Positions 51,025-63,000 are shown, counted from the stretch's first letter. The stretch: 64,000 nt of DNA from Chloroflexota bacterium (GCA_016191435.1 JACPOQ010000032.1:1-64000), one strand, 5' to 3'. Translations and numbers: made by a program. Notes: generated by a model from the sequence alone, not told the origin.

Positions 51025-53372
51025 TGGAACGCGACCTGCGCAACGCGCTTCGAAACACGGTGACCCGTTGCCGCACCCTGTTGGAATCGTCAGTCGCCGA
51101 GGTTCTGGAAGGGACTTTCGCCATCTATCCGGACGGCACGTCGGCCGAGAGATCCTCGCTTACTCACCTCGCCGAGGCCGATCACGTCCTTCGGGACGAA
51201 CTCCTCGCTCAGCTTCAGCACATCCAGGCGACCATGCTCGGCGGCGGGGTTCCGGGGAAAGGAGCGGTCGAACAGTTGGTGCGCGAGGTAGCCTTCACGC
51301 ACCTGAACCGCCTTTGCGCGTTCAAGATGCTCGAGGTGCGAAAGCACATGCGCGAGGCCGTTGGGCGGGGGCTCCAATCGACCGGCTTTAAGTTCTACCT
51401 CGCCGGCCACGATGACGACGAGAAACTCTGGAGTGGCGGTCAGCAGGAACTCGCCTACCGCAATTACCTCCTCTGGCTGAGCACGACGCTTTCGAACGAA
51501 GTGGGGCCGCTGTTCTCTCCCGAGGATCCAGCGAATCGGCTGTTCCCCGCGCACGCGACGCTGATGGCCGTGCTCGACGAGCTGAACGCTCCGGCATTGG
51601 CCGAGGCGTGGACCGAGGACGAGACGATCGGCTGGGTCTACCAGTACTTCACGCCCAAAGAGCTGCGGGACAAGGCCCGGAAAGAGAGTGCGGCGCCGCG
51701 TAACTCCTACGAGCTGGCATTCCGAAACCAGTTCTACACGCCGCGCTACGTCGTCGAGTTCCTCGTCGACAACACGCTTGGCCGCACGTGGCACGAGATG
51801 CGCCGGGGAGACACGGTGTTGAAGGAACGGTGTGACTACCTCGTCTACCAGCCGAACGAGGTGTTCTTGTCGGACGACGCGGCGACCACGTTCCGCGACA
51901 TTCGCCCTGGAATCCTGTCGGCCATGCGTGGCGACTTCAGCGCGCTGCCGGAGGATGCCACGTGGCCGGAGATGCAGGCCCTCGCCCTCGCGATCGATGG
52001 TTACGACCTCGCTCCGCGGCTGGGGCTTGGTGAGTGTGGCGACTTTGCGAACGCGAAGGGCGAAGCCTTCGCGAGGACCGGCAAATGGGATGGTTCCTCC
52101 ATCGAGCTGTGGATTTGCCTTTTCTTCGAACAGCGCTGCTTCCGGCATTTTGGGGAGGACCCGGCATTAGGGAAGGACGACGCGATCCCCAGGCTGTACC
52201 AGTCGCTCAGAGCCGCGCTTCAAGGGCCCGCTCCGGAATCGGGCTCGGAGGCCGTGTGCGTGGCGCCGAGGCGGAAGAAGGACCCCCGCGACTTCCGCAT
52301 CCTCGACCCGGCCTGCGGCAGCGGGCACTTCCTGCTGTATGCGTTCGACGTAATGGCTGCGATCTATGAAGAGGCGTGGGGGGACCCGGAGAGCCCAGCG
52401 TCGGAAGCGACCGGCAATGCGTTGCAGTCGGACTACCCGGACTTACCGCTGCTCAGGGCGGCAGTGCCAGAACTCATCCTGCAGCACAACGTGCGAGGCA
52501 TCGACATCGACTTGCGCTCGACGCAGATCGCCGCCCTGGCGCTCTGGCTGCGGGCGCAGCGCGCGTTCCAGGACCTTGGCATCCAGCAAGGCGAGCGGCC
52601 CGAGCTTCCGCGTCCGTGCATTGTTGTCGCGGAGCCAATGCCGGGTGAGCGCGAGTTGCTCAAGGATTTCCTGCGGGAGCTGGCCGAGCCGAGGCTGCAC
52701 GACCTCATCACCAGCGTTTGGGAGCAGATGCGCCTCGCGAGCGAGGCCGGCTCGCTGCTGCGCATCGACCAGCACATCAACGAAGCACTGGAAGAAGCGC
52801 GCCACCAGGCGTTTATCCCGCAGAAGCCGCTGAAGTTGACGCTCTTCGAACCTGGTGTTCCGGCCCATCAGAAATCGCTGGAGTTCACGGTCGGCAAGGA
52901 TGAACACGAGTTTTGGGCGGGCGCTCAGCAGCGCCTCCTGGCGGCACTGGAGGAGTACGCCCGCCGCGCCTCGAACGGACAGAGCTACGTGCGTCGCGTC
53001 TTTGCGGAAAACGCCCGCCAGGGCTTCGACTTCGTCGAGCTCTCGCTGGAGCGGTTCGACGTGGTACTCATGAACCCCCCGTTTGGTTCACCGAGCACTC
53101 CTTCGCGTCCGTACATCGAGCAAACGTATCCGCGCACCAAGAACGATGTGTACGCTGCCTTCGTCGAGCGAGGACTCGAGTGGCTCCGACCGAGGGGGAC
53201 GTTGGGTGCCATCACCTCGCGAACGGGATTCTTTCTCACTACCTTCAGGAAGTGGCGTGAGCAGGTGCTGCTCGCTAATGCCCGTCCGATTGTCGTGGCC
53301 GACCTCGGCCAAGGAGTACTGGACACTGCAATGGTAGAGACGGCGGCTTACGTCGTGGAGAAAACACGATGA
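51024..53372 (+). pseudogene. pglX: PglX adenine methyltransferase, N-terminal part
   Basis: 782 residues. An N-terminal helical domain is followed by FRNQFYTPRYVVEFLVDNTLG, motif I ILDPACGSGHFLLYAFDVM near residue 427, VRGIDIDLRSTQIAALALWLRA, and motif IV FDVVLMNPPFGSPS near residue 683 with NDVYAAFVERGLEWLRPRG and GVLDTAMVETAAYVVEK. It is the DNA adenine methylase that marks host sites for BREX and also takes part in defence. The frame stops at 53,372 just where family members continue into the C-terminal part, which follows in another frame (ATGA overlap at 53,369). The start has GGGAG and overlaps the HEPN stop by one base. Confidence 0.88.
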
Positions 53373-53899
53373 GCGTCAGTGTCTTTATCAACCTCCAGTC
53401 AGCGGCGCCGGATCACAAGTCTATCGAGCTTGAAAGGTCTGTCGCGGCCCTTCGAGACGCCGAGCCGAATGAGCTGCTTCACGCTAGGGATCTGGAGCTA
53501 TTCCGGGCAATTCAAGGAACGCCATTCGCTTACTGGGCGCCACGAGAAGTGTTCGCCACCTTCCGAGGGTCTAAGACGATTCAGAGTGACGGCAGAGATG
53601 CGCAATCTGGTGCATCAACCATGGACGACTTCAGGTTTCTCAGGATGCACACAGAGGTTCCGTCGAAGTCCATTGGATCGACCCGGCATGAAACGACGGT
53701 CGGCAAACGCTGGGTTCGTCTGGCAAAAGGCGGTACTCACTCACGCCACTACATCGACTTTGATCTTGTAGTCGATTGGGTAGATGACGGTCGCATATTA
53801 AAGGGAGTCGTGGCGAACTACCGAGGTGATCGCGGATGGGGATACAACTGGTCGGCGGCCCTCAATGGTCATTCTTTCTATTTTCGACCCGGGAACTGA
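53369..53899 (+). pseudogene. pglX: PglX middle part
   Basis: 176 residues. SVSVFINLQSAAPDHKSIELERSVAAL, ELFRAIQGTPFAYWAPREVFATF and FRFLRMHTEVPSKSIGSTR match the segment that follows the methyltransferase core in PglX, and the end GDRGWGYNWSAALNGHSFYFRPG is the conserved motif just before ELTWPRRT. Compared with the first frame one base is missing near 53,369, although the ATGA arrangement would also allow translation as a separate chain by coupling. The end at 53,899 is caused by a second shift in GGG at 53,891-53,893. Confidence 0.78.
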
Positions 53900-55422
53900 C
53901 TTGGCCACGGCGGACTCAGGCGGGCCTGAGCGTTCGAACACTTCCTGCCGGCTGCATAATTGGCGATAAGGGTCCAAGTGTCTTCGTTCCAGCGGACGAT
54001 GAAGTGCTTTTGAGCACACTACTTGGCTTGATGAACTCCCAGACATTTCGCGCACTTGTGGAACTCCAGATGGCATTCGGCTCGTACGAAGTAGGAGTCA
54101 TTGAAAAGACCCCTATCCCTGACCTAGCACTCACCCGGGAAAGCCGCGTGGGCGAAGTTGCACTGGAGTGCGTGGGAATCAAGCGCGAGCTCGATCGCGC
54201 TTCGGAAGTCAGTCACATCTTCACGCTGCCAGCGGCACTTCGTGAGGGCACGCTGCCACTCTCCAAGGCCCTAGGGCGTTGGCACGCCACTCTGGAAGGG
54301 GCGCGGTCAGCTTTGGCGCGCAATGAGCAGGAGATCGATGGAATCGCACAACGGCTCTACGGCCTGACCGACGACAACGTCGCTGCGCCCGCCGTCATCA
54401 CCGATGAAGAAGGCCCACCCGTCGAACCGGACGAAGAGCCTGGCGTTGACCAGCTTGGCCCAGAAGGGCAGCGGGAGTTGTCAGCCCAGCTCCTTTCCTG
54501 GTCCATCGGTTGCGTACTCGGGCGCTTTGACGTGCGCATGGCACTGGACCGTTCGCTGATTCCAGCGCTTCAGGGACCCTTCGAGCCCTTACCTGCCTGC
54601 CCGCCCGGTATGCTCGTCGATCCCGACGGCCTCCCGGCGTCGCGGAATCGTATCGTGAGTGACGAGTGGTTGCGGGCGCGGCCGGATGCCATCACGCCTC
54701 CGCCTAGCGGTTCTGTCGCACCGCCAACGATTTCGGACAGCGAGTATCCGTTCGCCGTCGATTGGGACGGCATCCTTGTCGATGACCCGGAGCACGATGA
54801 TGACGTCGTGCGCCGCGTCCGCGAGGTGCTCCATGTGATCTGGGGCGATGGCGCCGACGGCATCGAGCAAGAAGCCTGCGAGATGCTTGGAGTGAAGGAG
54901 CTGCGTGACTGGTTTCGCAATCCCCGGAACTTCTGGGACGACCACATCAAGCGCTACTCCAAGAGCCGGCGCAAGGCACCCATCAACTGGCTGCTCCAGT
55001 CTTCGAAGCGGTCGTTCGCGCTGTGGATCTACTACCACCGTCTCGACGGCGACATGCTCGCCAAGGCACTCACTACCTACGTCGAACCGAAGGTCCGGCG
55101 CGAAGAAACGCGCCTGGCCGAGTTGAGGGCCGCCTTCGAGGCCCAACAACCTACCGGCGCCGCTGCCCGCAAAGCAGAGCGCGACATCGAACGCCAGGAA
55201 GCGCTTGTCAGCGAGCTGGTGGAGTTCCGGGCGGCGTTCGATCGCGCGACAAAGCTCGGGCTCCAGCCAGACCTCGACGATGGTGTCGTCCTGAACATCG
55301 CTCCGCTGCACGGGCTCGTTCCGTGGAAAGTCGCTCGCCAGTACTGGGATGAGCTGCTCGCCGGCAAGTACGAGTGGTCGACCGTTTCGAAGCAGCTGCG
55401 CACGAAGGGCCTGGTGCGCTAA
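53836..55422 (+). pseudogene. pglX: PglX C-terminal part
   Basis: The open frame from 53,836 has 528 residues; homology really begins at about 53,893 with ELTWPRRTQAGLSVRTLPAGCIIGDKGPSVFV, followed by LLGLMNSQTFRALVELQ and GSYEVGVIEKTPIP, all PglX target-recognition-domain features. The C-terminus is long and helical (PINWLLQSSKRSFALWIYYHRLDGDMLAKALTTYV), ending at 55,422 where TAATG joins pglZ. One extra base at the GGG near 53,891 would fuse it to the middle part. Repaired PglX would have about 1,460 residues. An ATG 53,836 start within the middle part is possible but has no ribosome site that I can see. Confidence 0.78.
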
Positions 55423-57971
55423 TGGGTCGTGTCACCGACGAGCTGCTGAAGGTCGTGCGCCGCCAGGTCGACGGGTCGGGCATCGTCGTCTGGTACGACC
55501 CCGACCGCACGTACGAGGAGATCGCGCCGGCCACGGGCGACGCAAACGCCACCTTTGCGCGGTACGTCGACAGCTTCTTCCAGCTGCGCTACGAAATCGA
55601 CCACCTCCTGGAGGGGGACCGGCCCCGTCTCGTGGTCTATGTCCCTCTGCCCCGCGACACCGCCCACGAGCCGCTTATCGAACTCGTTGCCGCCGGCGTG
55701 GAGATGTACCCGGGCGCACCGTCCCGCCCCTGCAATACCCGCCTCTCCGTGATCGCGAAGCCGCTGTTCGACGAGATGGTCTGGAAGTCGGTTGAGAAGG
55801 GTGTCGAGGCCGGAACCGTCGGCCTCGCAGACCTCGATCGACTCGCCGAACGGCCAACAGGAATGCTCTCGCTCCTGTTCGGCACCGCGTCACCTGATGC
55901 GATAGCCCTGCAGTTCGTGACGAGCGACAAGCACGATGCGGCCGTCATGCAGAAGGGCGGCGAGTCTGAGCTCGCGGCTCTACTGGAGGAGCACTTCGGC
56001 CTTCAGTCACCGGCACAGGGTTTGCTCGCGGACCTGCGTGACCGTTTCGTCCAGCACGTCCTGGCCACGGAGTTAGTTTCGACTCTGCCGGGCGAAACTC
56101 CCGCAGCGCTAGCCAGCGTCGCGACGGCTGCGATCGGCCCATTGAGCGAAGCCTGTGGATCGCTGAGCAGGACATGGCGCGTTCGCAGCGACCTGACGGA
56201 CTCGTTCGCAGCCGCAGCGGGCCGGACGGAATCGGCGTTGTCCCTGTCGTCCCTTCCTTTGTCGTACGAACAGCTCCAGTCCCAGGATGCGTTCCTCGCG
56301 CTCGAAGAGCGATTGCAGGAGGAGGTGGAGGCCCGACTCCGGACATCGCCCGACGATGTCACAGTAGAGTTCGCGCGGTCACGTCAGCGGTCGTTCTGGT
56401 CGAAGCTTCGGCCGGACGCTGGCGCGCGCTGGGTGATGATCGCAACGGCCGGCGATCTTCTCCTCACGGCCGATCGGATCGCATCCGAGCTGAAATCCAA
56501 CGCCAGGTCTGCCGACGAGCTCCTTACCGCTTACACCGCCCGCGAGTCCAACTGGTTCCTGCTGGACACCTACCAGCGGCGGCTGGAAACGCTCGCGTTC
56601 GGATTCGATTGGGACGAAGGCCACCAGGCACTCAGCGAACTGCGTTACCACGCGGCGAGCCGCTTCGCCCAAGTTGGCGGCGCCCTCGCGGAGGCATTCG
56701 TTCGGGCCTACCAGGCCGAGGGCTTCACGCTCGCCGGGCGGAAGCGACAGCGCGATGTTTTCAAACAGTACGTCGCGCCTGCAATGGAACGCGGGAAGAC
56801 AGCCTACGTGCTCGTCGACGCACTTCGGTTCGAGATGGCCAAGGAACTGGTGGCCGGGCTCGGCGAACAGTTCGACTGCGAGCTGGACTTCGTGCTCGGG
56901 TCAGTGCCTTCGATTACCGAGGTCGGTATGGCGGCCTTGCTCCCGGGTGCCGAAGGCGAGGTGGAACTGTTGGATGCGGGCGGCGGCAAGCTCGCGCTCC
57001 GCATCGACGGCACCGTGGTCAAGGATCGGGCGGACCGCGTGAAGCTGTTGAAGGCGAATGCCGGCGCCACGGTGTACGACGCGAAGCTCGAGGACCTGCT
57101 TGCGAATCGGAAGACTGTGCTGAACGGTATCGCCGGAGCGGATCTCATCTTCGTCACATCGCAAGAAATCGATCTGCTGTGCGAGCAAGGCAACATCGCG
57201 CTCGCTCGGAACACTATGGACACCGTCATTCGCGACCTGCGGCGCGGGATCGGCGCCCTCGTTCGGCAGAGTGTTCAGACGGTCATTGTCACGGCGGATC
57301 ACGGCTATCTGTTTGGGGAAGAAGCTGGGACGGACATGACCATCGACCCACCGGGCGGCGAGACGGTCGACATGCATCGCAGGGTTTGGGTGGGGCGGGG
57401 AGGCGCCGCGCACTCTTCGTGTGTCAGGCTCAGGGCCAGCGACCTCGGATGGAAGGGTTCGCTCGAGATCGTGTCGCCGTGGAACATGGCCTGTTTCCGG
57501 GCTGGCGGCGCGCGGGCCTACTTCCACGGCGGGCTCGCACCGCAGGAGCTGACAGTGCCCGTGGCGGTCCTGCGGGCGCGCGTTTCTGCCGGGAAGCCCT
57601 CGGCCACCCCATTCGCTTGGCAGCTGAAGAGCGGGGCGAAGACAATATCGACTCGGTTCCTCTCCGTCCGGGTGGAGGGGCAGGTCTCGCAGCTGTTCGA
57701 CGCCGACGCTCCTCGCGTTCGTATCGAGGTCCGCGCCGGAGGAATCGTCGTTTCTACCCCCCTTACCGCCGACTATGGCCTGGACCCGCAGAACGGCGAG
57801 GTCGGCATGAAGCTCTCAGAGGACGGCCGCAGCCTCGAGTCCAATGTGATCGTGCTGCAGCTCCACGAAACCGCTGCCAACGCGGAGACCGCGTCGGTAC
57901 ACTTGCTTGATGCAGCCTCGGGCTTCGAACTTGCGAAGCTGGGCTCAATCCCCGTGAGAATCGCGCTATGA
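55422..57971 (+). CDS. pglZ: BREX phosphatase-fold protein PglZ
   Basis: 849 residues. The alkaline-phosphatase-like core has metal motifs TAYVLVDALRFEMAKEL (Asp) and VQTVIVTADHGYLFGEEAG (Asp-His-Gly) and HSSCVRLRASDL toward the end. The N-terminal half (IVVWYDPDRTYEEIA, DRPRLVVYVPLP) is the PglZ-specific domain. The gene is a defining BREX component; nuclease or phosphatase activity depends on the metal site. Its ATG overlaps the pglX stop (TAATG) and its stop overlaps brxL by four bases. The gene is intact, unlike pglX and brxC. Confidence 0.92.
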   Translation: MGRVTDELLKVVRRQVDGSGIVVWYDPDRTYEEIAPATGDANATFARYVDSFFQLRYEIDHLLEGDRPRLVVYVPLPRDTAHEPLIELVAAGVEMYPGAPSRPCNTRLSVIAKPLFDEMVWKSVEKGVEAGTVGLADLDRLAERPTGMLSLLFGTASPDAIALQFVTSDKHDAAVMQKGGESELAALLEEHFGLQSPAQGLLADLRDRFVQHVLATELVSTLPGETPAALASVATAAIGPLSEACGSLSRTWRVRSDLTDSFAAAAGRTESALSLSSLPLSYEQLQSQDAFLALEERLQEEVEARLRTSPDDVTVEFARSRQRSFWSKLRPDAGARWVMIATAGDLLLTADRIASELKSNARSADELLTAYTARESNWFLLDTYQRRLETLAFGFDWDEGHQALSELRYHAASRFAQVGGALAEAFVRAYQAEGFTLAGRKRQRDVFKQYVAPAMERGKTAYVLVDALRFEMAKELVAGLGEQFDCELDFVLGSVPSITEVGMAALLPGAEGEVELLDAGGGKLALRIDGTVVKDRADRVKLLKANAGATVYDAKLEDLLANRKTVLNGIAGADLIFVTSQEIDLLCEQGNIALARNTMDTVIRDLRRGIGALVRQSVQTVIVTADHGYLFGEEAGTDMTIDPPGGETVDMHRRVWVGRGGAAHSSCVRLRASDLGWKGSLEIVSPWNMACFRAGGARAYFHGGLAPQELTVPVAVLRARVSAGKPSATPFAWQLKSGAKTISTRFLSVRVEGQVSQLFDADAPRVRIEVRAGGIVVSTPLTADYGLDPQNGEVGMKLSEDGRSLESNVIVLQLHETAANAETASVHLLDAASGFELAKLGSIPVRIAL

Positions 57972-60001
57972 CCGTCCCGCCGTCCTCCGCTACCCAGAAC
58001 GTCCGCGAAGTCTTCGCGGGCAAGGTCGTGCGGAAGGATCTGGTCCGCAAAGTGAAGGTCGGTGCCAACGTACCCGTCTACGTGTTGGAGTACCTGCTGG
58101 GCAAATACTGTGCGACGGATGATCCCACGGCCATAGAAGCTGGGCTGCGGGTGGTGAACAACACCGTCACCGAGAACTTCGTTCGCCCGGACGAAGCAAA
58201 CAAGGCCCAGTTCCGACTGAAGGACGACGGCCGGGCGACCTTCATCGACAAAATCCGGGTGCGGGCGCTCGAAGACAAGGATTGGGCCGAACTCGCGAAC
58301 TTCGGCAACCGGTTCCTCCACATCCCCGATCACCTGATCCGGCAGTATCCACGGTTGCTGGAGGGCGGGATCTGGGCTCAGGTTGATCTGGAATACAGAC
58401 CTCCAGACGAGGATGACGCGAAGGCGAGACCGTTCTACGTGACCGGGGTGCGGCCGATCCAGTTGGCCAGCTTCGACTTCGACGAGTACACGGAGGGACG
58501 GCGGCAGGTCACAACCGAGGAGTGGACTGATCTACTGGTGCGGTCGATTGGTCTTGAGGCTTCCCTTTTCAGCGAGCGCCTCAAGCTCTTGTTCCTTACG
58601 CGCCTGATTCCGATGGTCGAGCGGAACTACAACTTCGTGGAGCTCGGTCCTCGAGGTACTGGCAAGTCATTCGTCTATCGGGAAGTGTCACCCTATTCGA
58701 TCCTCGTATCTGGCGGTCGCACCACCGTCGCAAATCTCTTCTACAACATGGCTACGTCGAAGATGGGCCTGGTCGGCCTGTGGGACGTTGTTGCCTTCGA
58801 CGAAGTAGCCGGGCTGGAGTTTTCCGACAAGACCGCCGTCCAGATCATGAAGGACTACATGGAGGCGGGCTCGTTCAGTCGCGGAAAGGATGAACTCGTC
58901 GCGGAGGCGTCGATGGCATTCCTTGGGAACACAAACGCTCCTATCGAAGTGCTCTCGCGAACCAGTCACCTGTTTCAGCCGCTCCCTGAGGCCATGCAGG
59001 ACATGGCACTCATCGACCGCTTCCACTTCTACCTCCCCGGGTGGGAGGTTCCCAAGATGGCCACCGAGCACTTCACCTCGGACTACGGATTCGTCGTCGA
59101 CTACGTTGCTGAGGCGTTCAGGGAGCTTCGCAAGCACAATTTCACTGACGTGTTGGATCGCCACTTTTCGCTCGGCAGCCATCTAAACGCCCGTGACTCC
59201 AAAGCCGTCCGGAAGACCGTGTCCGGACTGGTCAAGCTCCTTCATCCCGATCGGCAGGTGACCAAGGACGAGCTTCGAACCTACCTCGAAGTGGCGATCG
59301 AAGGACGGCGCCGGGTCAAAGAGCAACTGAAAAAGATGGGTGCCTTCGAGTACTACCAAACTAGCTTTTCCTACTTCGACAACGAAACCAGGGAAGAGCA
59401 CTTTGTGGGAGTGCCCGAGCAGGGCGGACAAAACCTCATCTCGCCCGACCCTCTGCCCCCGGGATCCGTGTATGGAGCAGCCGTCGGCAGCGAGGAGCGT
59501 GCCTTGCTCTTCAGAGTCGAGGTCTCAAGGTTGCCCGGCAGCGGCAAACTGAGGATCACGGGAACGCCACCTCGCGCGGCGCGCGAGTCCGTCATCACGG
59601 CGTTCGATTTCATGCGCAGCCGTTCGCACGAGCTGGGTCTGAACCCCGAGCTTGAACACAGCGACTACCATGTCCAAATCATTGGCCTCAGCTCTGGCGA
59701 GAACGACGGCGACGCGAGCGTTCCCTTCTTCGTTGCCCTCTACTCGCTCCTCAAGAACAAGTCGGCAGCCCCGGCGCTCATCATAATTGGCGCCCTGACG
59801 ATCCAGGGAAACCTGGCTCCCGTACGCTTTCTGACCGAGCTACTCCAAAGTGGCATGGACAACGGGGCAAGGCGGGTTGTCCTCCCTACCGAAAGTAAGC
59901 GTCAGTTTCTCGAGGTTCCCGGAGACGTGGTGGAAAAGGTCGACCCGATCTTTTACTCCGACGCGCTCACCGCAGCTGTGAAGTCGCTAGGCATGGCGTG
60001 A
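57968..60001 (+). CDS. brxL: BREX protein BrxL (AAA+ with Lon-like C-terminal domain)
   Basis: 677 residues. N-terminal DNA-binding region NVREVFAGKVVRKDLVRKVKVGANVPVYVLEYLLGKY, AAA+ domain with Walker A GPRGTGKS (227-234) and Walker B WDVVAFDEVAG, arginine-finger segment MAFLGNTNAPIEVLSRTSHLF, and a Lon-protease-like C-terminal domain (IIGLSSGENDGDASVPFFVALYSLLKN, IIIGALTIQGNLAPVRFL). I do not find the canonical Ser of GPSAG or the Lys of the Lon dyad at the expected places, so protease activity is doubtful. BrxL marks this as type 1 BREX. It overlaps the convergent LysM-BTAD gene by 15 bases at their 3' ends. Confidence 0.9.
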   Translation: MTVPPSSATQNVREVFAGKVVRKDLVRKVKVGANVPVYVLEYLLGKYCATDDPTAIEAGLRVVNNTVTENFVRPDEANKAQFRLKDDGRATFIDKIRVRALEDKDWAELANFGNRFLHIPDHLIRQYPRLLEGGIWAQVDLEYRPPDEDDAKARPFYVTGVRPIQLASFDFDEYTEGRRQVTTEEWTDLLVRSIGLEASLFSERLKLLFLTRLIPMVERNYNFVELGPRGTGKSFVYREVSPYSILVSGGRTTVANLFYNMATSKMGLVGLWDVVAFDEVAGLEFSDKTAVQIMKDYMEAGSFSRGKDELVAEASMAFLGNTNAPIEVLSRTSHLFQPLPEAMQDMALIDRFHFYLPGWEVPKMATEHFTSDYGFVVDYVAEAFRELRKHNFTDVLDRHFSLGSHLNARDSKAVRKTVSGLVKLLHPDRQVTKDELRTYLEVAIEGRRRVKEQLKKMGAFEYYQTSFSYFDNETREEHFVGVPEQGGQNLISPDPLPPGSVYGAAVGSEERALLFRVEVSRLPGSGKLRITGTPPRAARESVITAFDFMRSRSHELGLNPELEHSDYHVQIIGLSSGENDGDASVPFFVALYSLLKNKSAAPALIIIGALTIQGNLAPVRFLTELLQSGMDNGARRVVLPTESKRQFLEVPGDVVEKVDPIFYSDALTAAVKSLGMA

Positions 60002-63000
60002 ATCACCTGACTGTCGGGCCAAGTCACGCTGAGCGGACAGCTCCTCAAGTACGCGTCGTGTCTCGGGAAGCGGCTCCGCGCTGTCGTCCTCCAGCTCACG
60101 CCGTAGCGCGGTAGTCAGTGCCTTGTACGCCCGGCGGATTGCGTTGGTGTCTCCGAGGGTGGCGTGGCAGCGCATCATGCCGCGGACGGCTTCCTCGTCG
60201 ATGGGGTCGCGGGCGATGATGGCTTCGTAGAAGCAAATAGCGAGCTTCGGGTCGCGGCTGTCGAACGCCAGGCGGGCGGCGCGGTGCGCAGCGGTGACGA
60301 ACCGCTTCTGATAGTCGCGCCGGTAGACCTCGGCCCACTCGAAGGCTTCGTCCCCCATGAAGTCGCCGGTGTAGATTGCGAGGGCACGCTCGTACTCCAC
60401 GAGGGCCTCGTAGCCCTGGAGCTTCTCCGCGCGGGCGATGTGGGCATCGAAGGCGTCGACATCCACGCGGAACAGGCCCGACCTGAGGTGGTATCGCTGG
60501 TTCGCGGTGACGAGGACTCGGTTGTCCACCTCGGGGGTTGCACTCGCGAGAGTGCGACGAAGGTAGTAGGCCGCGTTCGAAAGCTGGTGGCTCACCTGGT
60601 CGAGGTCGCCTTCGGGCCAGAGCGCTTCGGCAACCGTTTCGCGAAGGACCGGCGCCCCGCCGTGAGCGAGGAGGAACGCGAGCAACTCGCGCGCCTTTTG
60701 GATGGTCCATCCGCTCACCTCGCCTTCGGCCGCCTCGACACGAAAGGAGCCGAAGCAGCGGACTTTGAACAGCGGTCCCGCGCTCCCGGCCACCGCTTCT
60801 TCGCTCTCATCGGACATAGGCAGCGCAGATTGGCGGCTCAGTGGTGAAGGGCTGGCGGTCGCGGCGATCGGCGGCGCACCCGAATTCTCCTCAGACGGCA
60901 GTTCCGCCTCCCGTTCGTCCACTTCCTGGTCCGAGGTGGCTCCCGAGCGGAGCGGTGGAAGCTCGGGCAGTTCGAACGGCGGCTGCTGCTGATGCCCGTT
61001 GCCGTTCGAAGGTTTGTGACCGTTATGCGGCGCGGTTGGGAGGGACTCCGACTCCGGTTGCCCGACCGGCGGGCGCGAAGCTGTCTGTCTTCGAATCGTG
61101 ACCGGCTCCAGTTCGAGTTGTGGGTGGCGTGGAAGACTGAGGGTGAAGCCGCGAGCTTCGCCGCCGGGTCGGTCCTCGAACGAGATCTGTGCTCCCCACA
61201 GCCGGCACATCTCGACGTCCACCGGCGCTTCGGTCGTGGCCAGGGTGACCAATCCATGCTCCCGGCCCGAACGGAGCACCATCTCCAGTTCGGCGGTGGC
61301 ATCCCGGGGTTCCATAAGCGGGCCGGCGAGAGCGACCAGTGTGCTGGGGACGCCGTGCCGGTCTTCGGCCAACACCGACTCTAACTGCCGGACGAGGTCT
61401 GGGAGCGATGGTGCGTGGTCGTGGCCTTCGGTGCCGACCAGGCCGCTCAAGGCATCGCCGATGTGTGAGACGGACGCTTCCTCCGCGACCACGCCTACCT
61501 CCTCAGGGCCGTAGAGCGATGCGAACGTGGCGAGCCAACTGGAGATGAGGTCCCGGCTTTCGAGCCGGCCAGCAGTGATCAAGGCGCTTCCGCAGGCCAG
61601 GAGGTTCAGGTAGTAGATGCCGTCGTCTGTCGCTCCGATGGGGACGATCAGCAGCGAACCGCGCGCTGGCTCGTAGAAGAGTTCGGAAGCGAGCCGGTTG
61701 AACCGCGACAGCTTGAGGCGTACCTGGGTCGGCGCCATCTCGGTGCCGTCTACAGAGCAGCCGATCTCCCGCGACAACGTGTGTCGCGCTGCGACGAGTG
61801 CGTTTGCGTCGCCCGGCGGGCAGTCGAGCGTGAACTCGAGGAAGCGGTCGGTCTCGTGGACAAGAACGATCCTCGTGTCCGCGAAGTCCGAATCGGTCAG
61901 CGCCTGATGCAGCACTCGTGACATCGCCAGCACCCGGCCCGCGTCGCCTACTCCGGACGGTCGTCGCTCTCGGCGTTCCTCGCGGCGTCCGTCACCGCTC
62001 CGGTGCCGGTTTCTGAAGACGAAGACGAACAGTCCGGCGACAGCGACCGTCGCTGCGGTGCCACCCACGAGCTCGACAGGGAAAGCAGGCAGCGATGGCA
62101 GTGGTTTCGGACGCTCACTCTCGCCTGCCGGCACAGTCCCCTCGATGATGCCGCCCGGCGCCGTGCTCGGCGTAGGCTGCGGGGTAGCCACCTCGACGGT
62201 CGCAGTGGGTGCGACCGGCGTCGGCTCTACCTCGGCTTCGCCTTCCGTCTCACTCAGCTCGTCTGGCGTCGGCGGCGGGAAGATGGTCTCGTCCTGAGGG
62301 AGATCGAGCGTCCAGCCGGCGTAAATCAGATTCGGGTTGGTGAACGAGCGACCGTCCGGCATCTGGCGGTGCTGGTTCAATGTCCAGAGTTCGGTCCAGC
62401 GGAAGCCATCGCCCAACAGTCGTTCGGCGATGGCCCAGAGGCTGTCACCGGCGACGACCGTGTACGAAGTCGCGGTGAGAGTGGCCTGCTCTGGCGCAGA
62501 GTCCGGCGCGGTCGCGACCGACTCGCTAACCTCCGGCGAGTTTGATGGCGCGATCAGAGAGACAGTCGTGGTCTCACCGGAGCTGGCCGCTGCGAGGCCC
62601 GGCTGGAACGATGCTGTGAGGACGATCGTCCCGGCGAGCGCACCATCCACCAGGTGCCGTACGAACGGGAGGGTGAGCGGCTCTGTGATGCGGAGCCCCG
62701 TGCGCGCCCACGCAGCACCGCCGGTAATCGACGAAGCGGTACCCAACAACAGGCGCAGCGCCAGCGACGCGGCGAGGTAGCCAATGGCGAGCCATGCGAC
62801 CCCGCCGGCCACCGTGGCCACATCATCATCCCGCAGCTGCGCGCCGCCGAGAACGTCCCACACATGACCCCAGTCGGGAACGGACAGCAAAGTTGCCGGC
62901 GGCCCAAGGAACCGCCAGAGCAACACCCCAATCAGGGCGAGAAGTGCTACCAACGCAACCAGTCCGAGGCGGCTGCTTCGTGCTTGGGTCGGCGATGCTG

